From positions 4,995 to 68,994 of the forward strand of contig CAKSIJ010000016.1 in the NCBI GenBank assembly GCA_934462715.1: a DNA stretch of 64,000 nt, read 5' to 3'. The stretch comes from an uncultured Clostridia bacterium (GTDB taxonomy: Bacteria > Bacillota > Clostridia > UBA1381). This document shows, one piece after another, positions 44,451 through 54,026 of this stretch. The position numbers were made by a program, and so were the translations under genes. How positions within the stretch are numbered: position 1 is the first letter of the stretch; each line of letters starts with the position of its first letter. A model generated the notes under the pieces. The model did no database searches. It saw only the letters and a program-made list of their open reading frames with translations, and had not been told where the DNA came from.

Positions 44451-47144
44451 TTAGTTTTTATAGATATAGAGTGCTGTCGGATAATAGCTTGAGCTTATTA
44501 AAACCATTTCCGAACCGCGTGCTGTTGTTTTATAATCATAGATATCCTCCTCCGTTCCGGAGTAAACTTTATTTCTTTGAGTATCATAAACTACGATTCG
44601 GACATTTGCACAATTAACCGTTCGGTTTACCGTGGTGGTATCATTATATCCTATCCGCAAAATTAAACCGATTGAATTGGGTCTTGTAACGTTTGCCGCA
44701 AAGTCATTATCATACCATTTTTCAATCACATGCCCGAATGTACAACAGGTTGTTGCTGTTACATGCGTTGACTCTCCCTGTGCTTCTCTGCCTGCGACAG
44801 TATTATCAGGGTTGTACCAGTTCGGTCGATGTTTTCCGTCCTTATTTTTGCTATAATCTAAAAGCACTTCTGCATCACAAACTTCTCCGACTGAATTTGT
44901 TGCAACCCTCATCAGATCACCTCTGTCGATTTCAGGCATATTTTCATAATAAGAATCATCAATCGGATATTTTACTCCTATGCCGCCTTGATAACCGTAA
45001 ATAAAATACCTGACCTCATCATCCTCTGTGAGTTCCTGCGTTATCTCATCGACCATAAAAGGCTTATCACGATCTGATAATGCTGCACTCTTGTTTTCAC
45101 GCAACACTATCGCGTCAGCGGCCGGATAGGAAAAATCAATTTTATATGCCGACATTTTTGCCTCCGGCAGATTTCTTGAAAACCACGAATAATCAGTTGC
45201 TAAAAAACTGCGTGGATCCGAAGTATTTTCTCCCTCATCCGGTACAATAAAGATCTGTGTATCACGGTCAATTACCGGTTCCGGATAAAAAGAGCTTGCC
45301 GTAATTGTTTGCGCCCAATAAAAAGGCGTAGTTTGTCCTGTATATGAAACCATTGCAACCAGCGACCCATTCTCCTCTGCTCTTTTTTGAGATGGTGCAG
45401 CAGTATCAATTTTCCGCAGCTCGCCGCTGTCATTTAACTGATATCTTATCAGCTGACGAACAGTTCCCATGTCTCCGCTTTCATACAAAGCATTCATTAC
45501 AGCGTCAGGAGTCTTATATTTTTTCCCGTCTATTTTTACGTTTTTTGTAACATTGAATGTCTTAAAAGTGTTATCTGAAGCAAATATTTTTACAATTACA
45601 GTGTCTTCATTATATTCATCTATAACAGCTTTATAAAGATATCCAAATGTATTCTGGCTGACAATCGGTATATAATCGCAGATTTCATTATTTACATTCA
45701 GTTTAAACTGACCTGCGTTACCAAAAGCAATTGAAATATATCCTTTATCCCGAATTTCTGCATTCAAGTTATAATCTACATTATCAATAGAAATCTTTGT
45801 AATCCCATTGTCCTCGCTGATGGCTGTGACAGTTCCGCTGATAGTATGTTTTCTGACGAAAAGCTCTACATATTTTCTATCCTCGGAACGATATGCCGTA
45901 ATTACAGAGCCTCTCTCTATCATGTCCAATGTCAGTGTATTCAGCGTTTCAACATCATAAATTTTTAAGTATTCGGTATCGTCGCCACAATCAATTGTTT
46001 CTGTTTTTTGATTTCTGTCATATATAACAGCATTGTCCCTGTCAACAGTTTGAACAACATATGTTTCTTCTTTCATAATGTTGATTGCAATGCACCGGTC
46101 GGAATAAAAACTTAAAACAATATATCCATATTTCAAATTATTAAGTTCATTTGCCTTATTCTCAGTCAGTACTTTTCCGTTCATAATAAACGGAACTTCT
46201 TTATGTACACTTACCTTTTTAATTTTTTCTCCGTTTGCTGTATAGTATGTAAGCTTATTATCAGAAAATTCATCAATGTCCTTCGCTTTGATTGTTACAG
46301 TTTCTGTATCACTGTAATAATATGCAACTGTATTTTCATCGCTGTCATCTTGATAATACAATTCGACATGATTACCTATTTGCTTAAATATATCGGTTTC
46401 TCCGACATTCAAAACAAGGCTTCCCATGTGTACAGTGCCCTTGCCGGCATTTGTAAAATCAGTTAAGGAAGTGTACTCGTTCTTGGTAATAATTCCTTTC
46501 GCACAATATACATCTCTATAAAATTCCAATGCGGTTTTGTCGCTTATTCCAAAATTAGCTGACTTGTTCTCATCTATACCATCCAATCCAAAAACGTTTG
46601 CATGACACGCATTATATAACATGCGGTAAATATCATCTGACGTAAAGTTTTCACTGATATTTTTTGAAATTCCTATATCCCATGCCTGTTTCAAATATCC
46701 CTGAGGATAGCCGCCTTTTTGTTCTGCGAGGACCCCGTATCCTAAAATACATACAAGAATTTTACATATCTCGGAGTAGGTTATAGCTTCATCCGGTTTG
46801 AAAAGCCTATCCTCTCCGACAGACAGTGCGCCTTGAGATACTAATCTCGAAACGCTTATAAAACAATCATCCGCTTTTGTAACATCATAATAATACTGTT
46901 CTGATGAATTAGTATAAAATTTATCTCCGATAATCCCTGCAGCATAAATGGCAAATTCACCTCTTGTTATCGCTTTGTCACGGTTGATTTCATTTTCACC
47001 GACAATTTCAAAAGCGTTTAAAAAACTGATGATTTTATCGGAATTATTATCTGTGTTTTCACCATAAACCGGCATCAAATAAGTGAACATATTTAATATC
47101 AGTATTAATAAAACAACAATAGAAATTTGCTTTTTATTTTTCAT
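44451..47144 (-). CDS. S-layer homology surface protein of unknown function
   Basis: 897 residues. Signal peptide to about 28, then S-layer homology repeats (about 30-175; TRGEFAIYAAG, FKPDEAITYSEICKILVCILGYG) that should bind secondary cell-wall polymer. The remaining 700 residues are beta-rich with many Tyr and Asp/Glu (YYSDTETVTIKAKDIDEF and similar) and no catalytic motif I recognise. They could be a scaffold or binding surface. Start at 47144 chosen for GGAG six bases upstream; the frame to 47189 translates a hairpin. It lies between the SLH-carrying binding protein and the first glycosidase in the same array. Confidence 0.75.
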   Translation of the reverse strand: MKNKKQISIVVLLILILNMFTYLMPVYGENTDNNSDKIISFLNAFEIVGENEINRDKAITRGEFAIYAAGIIGDKFYTNSSEQYYYDVTKADDCFISVSRLVSQGALSVGEDRLFKPDEAITYSEICKILVCILGYGVLAEQKGGYPQGYLKQAWDIGISKNISENFTSDDIYRMLYNACHANVFGLDGIDENKSANFGISDKTALEFYRDVYCAKGIITKNEYTSLTDFTNAGKGTVHMGSLVLNVGETDIFKQIGNHVELYYQDDSDENTVAYYYSDTETVTIKAKDIDEFSDNKLTYYTANGEKIKKVSVHKEVPFIMNGKVLTENKANELNNLKYGYIVLSFYSDRCIAINIMKEETYVVQTVDRDNAVIYDRNQKTETIDCGDDTEYLKIYDVETLNTLTLDMIERGSVITAYRSEDRKYVELFVRKHTISGTVTAISEDNGITKISIDNVDYNLNAEIRDKGYISIAFGNAGQFKLNVNNEICDYIPIVSQNTFGYLYKAVIDEYNEDTVIVKIFASDNTFKTFNVTKNVKIDGKKYKTPDAVMNALYESGDMGTVRQLIRYQLNDSGELRKIDTAAPSQKRAEENGSLVAMVSYTGQTTPFYWAQTITASSFYPEPVIDRDTQIFIVPDEGENTSDPRSFLATDYSWFSRNLPEAKMSAYKIDFSYPAADAIVLRENKSAALSDRDKPFMVDEITQELTEDDEVRYFIYGYQGGIGVKYPIDDSYYENMPEIDRGDLMRVATNSVGEVCDAEVLLDYSKNKDGKHRPNWYNPDNTVAGREAQGESTHVTATTCCTFGHVIEKWYDNDFAANVTRPNSIGLILRIGYNDTTTVNRTVNCANVRIVVYDTQRNKVYSGTEEDIYDYKTTARGSEMVLISSSYYPTALYIYKN

Positions 47145-47160
47145 TTCAATCTCCGTTTCT

Positions 47161-47196
47161 CTGCTGTTTGTGGTATAAACGTGCCACAAACAGCAG
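47161..47196. repeat. 13-bp perfect hairpin immediately before the SLH gene
   Basis: CTGCTGTTTGTGG (47161-47173) pairs perfectly with CCACAAACAGCAG (47184-47196) around ten bases. In transcript sense it is followed by AGAAACGGAGATTGAA and the ATG, so it sits just upstream of the ribosome binding site of the downstream gene. No T-tract follows, so it is not a simple terminator. RNA stabiliser or translational control are options. Confidence 0.65.
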
Positions 47197-47222
47197 CAAT
47201 TTTATTTGTAATGTGTATATTG

Positions 47223-50200
47223 TTATATAATTTCGAAAGCATTCATAAAGTTGTAAATCATCTGTGCAGCTTCAGCTCTTGTTACAAAAGCTTGGGGTCT
47301 GAAAGTTTTATCCTCATAACCGCTGACTACAGAATTATAATTCAATGTTTTTACCGCAGGCAACGCATAGTCGCTTATATTGTCTGAATCAACAAAATCT
47401 TTAACATTGATGCTATCATCGCTGTTGTCATCTGTCTCTATGTTCCTAAAGCTTAAAACATTGTTTAACATAACCGCTAAATCCTGTCTTGTAATAGGCG
47501 CATTCGGGTCAAACAGTTTCTCACCGATTCCATTTGCAAGATGATTGTTTACTGCCGCCGATACATACGGATAAAACCATTCATTATTATTAACATCATC
47601 AAAATCACAGTCGACATTTGCGGTATCAAGATTCAGCATGCTTACAATCAGTTTTATTGTTTCTGCACGGGATATGTTGTCACCCGGCATAAATTCAGTT
47701 TCTGACTTTCCGCTGATGATACCTTTTTTACATAATGCGTTTACTGATTCATAAAACCAATGCTGTTCTGTCACATCTAAAAATCCTGCATTTTCTGTAG
47801 GGGTAATCGGTGTTACGGGATTTTTTTGAGATATATCTCCGGCTACAATTGCTGACTTTCCGTTCCCGGAACCGCTGCCTGTCCCGCCACTGTTATGGCT
47901 TGGATTATTTGTGGTTTCGTCCTTTTTATTAATGACTCTTTTTACGTCATCATAGCTTTTGAAATATGTACCCTGAAGTTCTGTAAGCTTTGCAACCGAT
48001 AATCCGCTTGTAAGGATCCCCGAATAATTTTCGTAACGCTCCAGAACATTTTTTACCTCACCATATCCATCTGCATTATGAATTGCAGTAAGAACTGCTA
48101 CTTCAATTGCTGTGTTTTCAAACAAAACCATTGCTGTAGTGTCGGTGCTGCTTATGTTATTTTTTATTCCGCACTCGATGATTCTTGTTGCAAATTCGTC
48201 AATGTCTTTTGAATCGGTGGTTGTATACCATGAGTGTAATATTCCATCTTCTGACGTAAATAGTCTGATTTTACTCATATACTCACCAATAACGGCTTTA
48301 TTTTTTTCAATCACAGCCTCTACCAACAAAAGCTCTCTAAATAAATCACGCGCACCTGCTTTGTCCTTTTTGACAAATTCATTAATGCTGTCCGGTGTTT
48401 TTTGAATGTAATCAGTCAACAGTTCTGTCATCGCGTCCTGCGATACCGACTGCCAAAGAGTTTCATTAAAGTCTAAAGCGGTCAAATTGTCATTTATAAA
48501 GCTCTTAACATCAGCAATTGTTTTTTCTCCGGTGTCACTAAAGGTATTATCAGACGCTCTTCCGACCTTTATAGCCAGCCGGTATAACTCATCAAGCGCT
48601 CTTTTGTTTTCTTCATAATTTGAAAAAGAAATTTTTTTCTGTATCGGTTGATTTTCTGTACCGAAATATGCTGTAAGCTCACCACTTGAGCATTCAATTC
48701 TGATATCCTTTTCAAATGCACCGTTTTTATCTGCTGTCATTTCATCACAATAACAAATGACAGTTTTAGCATTATCATCGGTCAAATCAGCTGCATTCAC
48801 GCCCGGCATAAAGATTATAACCGGAATCTTTTTGCCCGCATCTGTTATTGGTACCGTTCCTTTGATTGTTGCTCTGCCTTCTGTGTCGAAATCACTGAAC
48901 GCCACCTCTATACCTGATACACCGGTTTCAGCTTCTTTACTTTGAATGCTGTTTCCGCTCTTATCAACAGACACCATAGTTTTGAGCGATTTAAAATGAT
49001 CTGTTCCATCCAGCAAAAATGCAGCAACCCTGTCTATGTTTTCGGTAATTTCCAAAAAACGTGAGCTGATTGTAGTATTTTCACCATATTTAATATGTAC
49101 CGGATTTAAAGCTGCAATGTCAACCAGCGCATTATCTTCGTAAGCTGCAAGCATCAATAAAAAGGTTTTATCCTCAGCAGACGTATTGTATACATCAAAG
49201 CTTGCGCAAAGCTTACTTCCTGCTGCCGGAAATTTTGTAATACATTCTCCGTTTTCATCGGCAAGCATAATATTTCCGATATAGTTTTCTCCATCATTTG
49301 TTTTGATAGTATACTCTGTTGAATCAATTGTAAGCGTATATGTCTGATTTTCAGCTAACATTCGATTTTTCAAATCAATTGTATAAACATCATCCGATGC
49401 AACTTGAGAAAAATCAACATTTTCATTTCCATTTTTCAATTCTATAACAGGCTTTTTCATATCCCTTGTGTAAATTTTAATTTTATTTATTCCTGCCGGT
49501 ATACCGTTTGCAGATGAAATATATTCTCCATAACTGTTTAAAAGCTCAATACCTGTTACGCCGCCTTCGCCTGCTGCCATTACAGCTTTTTCAATCATAA
49601 GATTATCATAATAGGTATTTCCTGTTCTTACTGCTGAAAGACATATCGCTGCCAAAACTCCATCAACAGGCTTCGCAGCCGGCTGTGCCGCTTGAAGCAT
49701 TTCTACATATTCTCCGTCATCGTTTTTAATGTACAGCTGATACTGACCAACTGTTGAATCGCTCGGATTTTTAGGATAATACCTGATTTTAAAAGAATTC
49801 CAATCATCTTTTTTGTAAAGCGATTTTGCGACCGAATCAACAAAAACCGGCGTTGTCCCCAATCCGTCACCAGGCACTGCTGATATAGATGCCTGAACAA
49901 TTTCAGGGAAAAATCTCGCAAGTACGACTCTTGGATATGAGCTGCTGCCATTTCTTTGTGCAATTCCAAATTCAAAACGATCCAGTTCAGGATTTGCCGC
50001 TGCTCTCCATACGGTTTTTGTATCAAAAGAAATATCAGCATATTCTATACCTGTATCGTCAAGGGGAATATCAACATTCAAATATGAAAATGTAACCGCA
50101 CCGTCTGCGTTGATTTTCAACCTGTTATCCCCGTCAAATTCTTCAACCGTGCAAGCGCCGGGATTATTTGAATACATATCCAAATCAATACTGTCAAACG

Positions 50201-51380
50201 AATATTCCGCCGCTTTTGTTGTTTCAATGTCTGCGCTTGAGCTTACAGGAATGACGCTTGTTTCAAAAATGTGACCTAACGGGTTTCCTAAAATATTCTT
50301 TTTTTCCGATACTGTTATACGGTATTGTTCAAAGCCCTTCAGTTCCTCAGAAAAATCTATTATCATGCCTCCATTGTCACATGCAATGTCAGTGACGCTG
50401 ATCGGTGTTCCGTTATTATTTTCAAGCATATCCTTTGCATTTGCAAATTTTACAATTGATATATCAGAGTTCTGCGGAATTTCTGTCACCGGAACACACC
50501 ATGAATATTTAACTTGTTTTGTTCCTGCATTGACAGTGCTGTACTCCGCTTTTACCTTTTCTTTCGGATATTCAAAAACCTTGACATTATCCAGACCAAA
50601 GTAGCTATCCGGATGTGTTCCGTTTTGTGAAACATAAACAAATGCACCTAACGAACCGTCTGCCGGATGCACATAATCAGCATTCGGATTTGATGTTGAG
50701 AGCTTTACGCCGTCAACACAATAAGTGACCTTTGCAGCATTTGCACCCGAAGCAGGAATATAAACCACCTGAACTTTATGCCATTTTGAGGCTTCCTCAG
50801 CCGGAATGACATACTTTTTGCCCATATCGTCAACCAAATTTGCCAAAAGAGCGCGGTTGCTTTTATACGATCCCACTTCACCGAGTCCCCAAGAGCCATC
50901 GTCGTTTCTGGAAAAATCGATTACGCTTGATTGCGTTGTTTCCGGCTCTTTTGTGGACATAAATCCCACTCTCAGTCTTTGTCTGCCTCCATTCTCCGCT
51001 CCGCTGAGATATACTTCAAAGCTGGCAACGATAGGATTGGTACCGATTTTAAGACCTGTCGATATGCCTGCTCCTCCCAAAACCGAGCTGTCATCATGCT
51101 TAAGGCGAAGAAAATTTCCCCCTGTAGCGTCCTCTCTTTTCACGATTGAAGCATTCGCTGTCTCTCCTAACAATGATACAGACTTCCACCCGTTTAGGTG
51201 TTGATGCTTGCCGCCTATCGTGTCTGTCACCATCTCTGCGCCCTCAAAATTCTCACTCCATTCCTTGACTGATGATTCCGCAAAAACATTTGTTGTTTGA
51301 AATCCGCTAAAAGCTATAACAATTAAAAGTGTTAACGCTAAGCAGAAGCTTATTTTTTTACTTAAATACATACCTTTCAT
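47223..51380 (-). CDS. S-layer-anchored multidomain glycan-binding protein
   Basis: 1385 residues. Signal peptide to about 35. Module A (about 40-270; KWHKVQVVYIPA, YFGLDNVKVF), Ig-like part (275-385), module B (400-605; WNSFKIRYYPKN, YYDNLMI). Two or more Ig-like domains follow, then a helical segment (about 900-1160), a Gly/Ser/Asn-rich linker near 1175, and three S-layer homology repeats to the end (FLDVTEQHWFYESVNALCKK, DDVNNNEWFYPYVSAAVNNH, FVDSDNISDYALPAVKTLNY). It should sit on the cell surface and hold polysaccharide close; no catalytic residues recognised. Two candidate ATGs (51380, 51371); the first has GAGG close by. Confidence 0.8.
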   Translation of the reverse strand: MKGMYLSKKISFCLALTLLIVIAFSGFQTTNVFAESSVKEWSENFEGAEMVTDTIGGKHQHLNGWKSVSLLGETANASIVKREDATGGNFLRLKHDDSSVLGGAGISTGLKIGTNPIVASFEVYLSGAENGGRQRLRVGFMSTKEPETTQSSVIDFSRNDDGSWGLGEVGSYKSNRALLANLVDDMGKKYVIPAEEASKWHKVQVVYIPASGANAAKVTYCVDGVKLSTSNPNADYVHPADGSLGAFVYVSQNGTHPDSYFGLDNVKVFEYPKEKVKAEYSTVNAGTKQVKYSWCVPVTEIPQNSDISIVKFANAKDMLENNNGTPISVTDIACDNGGMIIDFSEELKGFEQYRITVSEKKNILGNPLGHIFETSVIPVSSSADIETTKAAEYSFDSIDLDMYSNNPGACTVEEFDGDNRLKINADGAVTFSYLNVDIPLDDTGIEYADISFDTKTVWRAAANPELDRFEFGIAQRNGSSSYPRVVLARFFPEIVQASISAVPGDGLGTTPVFVDSVAKSLYKKDDWNSFKIRYYPKNPSDSTVGQYQLYIKNDDGEYVEMLQAAQPAAKPVDGVLAAICLSAVRTGNTYYDNLMIEKAVMAAGEGGVTGIELLNSYGEYISSANGIPAGINKIKIYTRDMKKPVIELKNGNENVDFSQVASDDVYTIDLKNRMLAENQTYTLTIDSTEYTIKTNDGENYIGNIMLADENGECITKFPAAGSKLCASFDVYNTSAEDKTFLLMLAAYEDNALVDIAALNPVHIKYGENTTISSRFLEITENIDRVAAFLLDGTDHFKSLKTMVSVDKSGNSIQSKEAETGVSGIEVAFSDFDTEGRATIKGTVPITDAGKKIPVIIFMPGVNAADLTDDNAKTVICYCDEMTADKNGAFEKDIRIECSSGELTAYFGTENQPIQKKISFSNYEENKRALDELYRLAIKVGRASDNTFSDTGEKTIADVKSFINDNLTALDFNETLWQSVSQDAMTELLTDYIQKTPDSINEFVKKDKAGARDLFRELLLVEAVIEKNKAVIGEYMSKIRLFTSEDGILHSWYTTTDSKDIDEFATRIIECGIKNNISSTDTTAMVLFENTAIEVAVLTAIHNADGYGEVKNVLERYENYSGILTSGLSVAKLTELQGTYFKSYDDVKRVINKKDETTNNPSHNSGGTGSGSGNGKSAIVAGDISQKNPVTPITPTENAGFLDVTEQHWFYESVNALCKKGIISGKSETEFMPGDNISRAETIKLIVSMLNLDTANVDCDFDDVNNNEWFYPYVSAAVNNHLANGIGEKLFDPNAPITRQDLAVMLNNVLSFRNIETDDNSDDSINVKDFVDSDNISDYALPAVKTLNYNSVVSGYEDKTFRPQAFVTRAEAAQMIYNFMNAFEII

Positions 51381-51446
51381 TAACCTCAACCTTTCTTCTT
51401 GTCTTTTAAATAAATAATTGCCACAAATCAGTTTTTGATTATCTGT

Positions 51447-53195
51447 TTATTTTTCAAACAAATAGCTTTTTCCAAATTCCATTTCACAAGGAAATGTATA
51501 GTTTTCACCGGTAAAAAGATCCTTAAAGGTTTTCTTACCGTCAAATCCAAAATCATATATGCCCTGTTTTGCTGTATGTAAAAAAACGTAGGAATCTGAG
51601 GCATATACAACAGCCGGCAAATTTGTATAAACGTGAACTCCTGATTTTTTATAAAAGCTTACCAAATCCTCCGGATTAACAATCCAATGGTTATTATCAT
51701 CCAATTGCACACAGCGATGTGTGAACTCATAATATGCAACATTATTCTGTTTAGCTGTATTGATACATTTATTTATCAATTCGGTTTTCGCCGGAATAAC
51801 AAATACAATTGCCTTATAACTTTTATAAATTTTTTCAAAATCCGAAGCAAGATAAATGTCATACGGCGCGCCGGTCAGTCCCAATGTTGGTTTTGCATCT
51901 GCCGGCACATACCAATTATCACTGACACATTCAGACCACACGTTTTCATCAATAATGACCGCCACTTCAGCGCTGCTCCTTCTATCCTTTGTCATTGACG
52001 CCTCATAAATGCTGTGACATCTGCCCATTAGCCTTAAATAATCGTCGTCATTATACCATCCTCCCCACATATCAAACCACCACATAGCATGTCCATGCGT
52101 CAAGGCTCTGGAAAAGTGCATTTTTATCACTTCAAGCGCAATACTTTTTTCTGGTCCAAGAAAAAGCGGTGAGTTATATCTTGGCAAATCATTAGGGCCC
52201 TTCGTCAAGTGGGTTCTTGTGTCATTTTCCGCAAAATACAATTTATTATGCAGCTTCAATGAATCAAGCGGCAGCATATTGCAAACGTCGAAGCCGGGCT
52301 TTCTAAGCTCTGAATAATCCATAGGCGAACACAAAAAGTCCACGCTATCAGATTCCAGAATTTTTTTCAACGCATGGTGACATGACTGCCAATCGTAGCA
52401 GGTAAATGTGTAACCGTAAAAGCTTCCGACAGCCAGGCGGTTTTGAGTCATCTCTTTCGCTGCATTTGTAAACTCAATTACTCTTTGAGCCATTAGTTCT
52501 GACAAAAAACGTTTATATGCTTTCGGAGTGTTTTTTACGCCATCTTCATCATGAATTTCCGTCTCAAACCATGACACTTCTTCATTATTTAAGATTATAT
52601 GATTTTTTTCTCGGTATATTGAAAACGCTTCTCTGGCACGTTTTCCGTCGCCGCCATCAGGACCAAGAGGAAACCATTCCTCAGTATTTCCGCCCGATAT
52701 TTGATAACCTACAATTCTGTCACAATAATCCTTTGTTTCAATATAAGCAATAAAATCCTTTAACAGTCTTTTTACTTCTCCGGCCCATTCATCAGAAGCA
52801 AAGCATACACAGCGGTAATCTGAGTATTTTCCGAAGCAAAGCTCATCTGAGTGGTCTCTTTCCCACTTTCTTGGCAAATTGACATTCACTCTTGGAAAAA
52901 TATATGCGTCGGGGCATACATCTAAAATTCTTCGAAAATTTCTGTCGATAATTGAATAATCTGGTTCATCCTTTTCATATATTCCCTCCTGAAAAGGCGG
53001 CAAACCGGATTCTTCATTTACGCTTCTTGTTGCAAACATCATCTGAACGGAAAAAAGATTATATCCCTTTTGTGCAAACTCTTTATAACAGTTTTTCTCT
53101 TGAAAGTATGTAATATATGCCATCGGAATAATAGTCTCACCGTTTACAACAAGCATCGGTGTTCCGCCAACGCGCTCAATCTTTGAATGAATCAT
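51447..53195 (-). CDS. GH42-like clan GH-A glycosidase, cytoplasmic
   Basis: 582 residues without signal peptide. TIM-barrel part to about 390, with candidate acid/base in SGGNTEEWFP near 169 and nucleophile in LYFAENDTRTH near 323, spacing as in GH42. Residues 420-560 (EVAVIIDENVWSECV, YKAIVFVIPA) resemble the GH42 trimerisation domain. It probably removes a sugar such as beta-galactose or a relative from imported oligosaccharides; specificity is not proven. Its ATG overlaps the murQ stop (ATGA), so translation is coupled to murQ. GAAAGGGGAG is the ribosome binding site. Start 53195 preferred over 53240, which lies inside murQ. Confidence 0.75.
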   Translation of the reverse strand: MIHSKIERVGGTPMLVVNGETIIPMAYITYFQEKNCYKEFAQKGYNLFSVQMMFATRSVNEESGLPPFQEGIYEKDEPDYSIIDRNFRRILDVCPDAYIFPRVNVNLPRKWERDHSDELCFGKYSDYRCVCFASDEWAGEVKRLLKDFIAYIETKDYCDRIVGYQISGGNTEEWFPLGPDGGDGKRAREAFSIYREKNHIILNNEEVSWFETEIHDEDGVKNTPKAYKRFLSELMAQRVIEFTNAAKEMTQNRLAVGSFYGYTFTCYDWQSCHHALKKILESDSVDFLCSPMDYSELRKPGFDVCNMLPLDSLKLHNKLYFAENDTRTHLTKGPNDLPRYNSPLFLGPEKSIALEVIKMHFSRALTHGHAMWWFDMWGGWYNDDDYLRLMGRCHSIYEASMTKDRRSSAEVAVIIDENVWSECVSDNWYVPADAKPTLGLTGAPYDIYLASDFEKIYKSYKAIVFVIPAKTELINKCINTAKQNNVAYYEFTHRCVQLDDNNHWIVNPEDLVSFYKKSGVHVYTNLPAVVYASDSYVFLHTAKQGIYDFGFDGKKTFKDLFTGENYTFPCEMEFGKSYLFEK

Positions 53196-54010
53196 AGTTT
53201 CTCCCCTTTCATTTTCTCTGCTGCTGTACGAATACTCCAATTATTTTCATTTAACGCTTTTTCTGCCTCAAGCTCATCACAGCCTACTATTTCAGATAAT
53301 ATTCTTAACATTCTTGCTCTTAGTTTAATGTTCGATGGTTTTAAATTTATCATCATATTTTCATATACTTTACCGGTTTTTATCATTGCACAGGTTGAGA
53401 GCATATTCAACACCATTTTGTGTGCCGAGCCTGCTTTCATCCTGGTCGAACCTGTTACAACCTCAGCGCCTGTATCAGTAAGAATTTCAATATCGGATAC
53501 CGCAGCAATTTTTGTGTTTTTATTCGAGGTTAGAGCAATTGTTTTTGCTCCGGTGTCTCTTGCCGCTTTCAACGCTCCCACAACATATGCTGCACCTCCG
53601 GCAACAGAAATCCCCACTAAAACGTCTTTTTCGCATATTCCATATTTTAAAATATCATTTCTACCGCATTCTTCTTTGTCTTCCTCATTCTCACTTGCCT
53701 GCGTCATACATTTATCTCCACCGGCAATAATTCCTATCACTACATTTCTTTCAACTCCGAATGTAGGCGGACACTCCGCAGCATCCAACACACCAAGTCT
53801 TCCTGATGTGCCTGCACCAATATAAAATAGTCTGCCTCCGGACTTCAGTCTTTCTGTAATAGCATCAACTGCAACTATGATTGACGGCAATGCGTTTTTT
53901 ACTGCTTCGGCAGCATTAAAATTTTCTTCCGAAATCAATTCAAGCATTTCACATGTATTCATTTTGTCGATATGTGTTGACTTATCATTGCGCATTTCTG
54001 TTTTTAGCAT
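53192..54010 (-). CDS. murQ: N-acetylmuramic acid 6-phosphate etherase
   Basis: 272 residues, SIS-domain lyase that splits the D-lactyl ether of MurNAc-6-phosphate to GlcNAc-6-phosphate and lactate. Signatures: LFYIGAGTSGRLGVLDAAECPPTFG (62-86, with the catalytic Glu79), the acidic stretch near 107-114 where the second Glu is expected, and VVTGSTRMKAGSAHKMVLNM. The C-terminal UBA-like part (CDELEAEKALNENNWSIRTA) is present; about 30 residues shorter than Escherichia coli MurQ. It follows the sugar kinase gene by 16 bases. Cytoplasmic. Confidence 0.92.
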   Translation of the reverse strand: MLKTEMRNDKSTHIDKMNTCEMLELISEENFNAAEAVKNALPSIIVAVDAITERLKSGGRLFYIGAGTSGRLGVLDAAECPPTFGVERNVVIGIIAGGDKCMTQASENEEDKEECGRNDILKYGICEKDVLVGISVAGGAAYVVGALKAARDTGAKTIALTSNKNTKIAAVSDIEILTDTGAEVVTGSTRMKAGSAHKMVLNMLSTCAMIKTGKVYENMMINLKPSNIKLRARMLRILSEIVGCDELEAEKALNENNWSIRTAAEKMKGEKL

Positions 54011-54026
54011 TATAATTCTCCATTCT

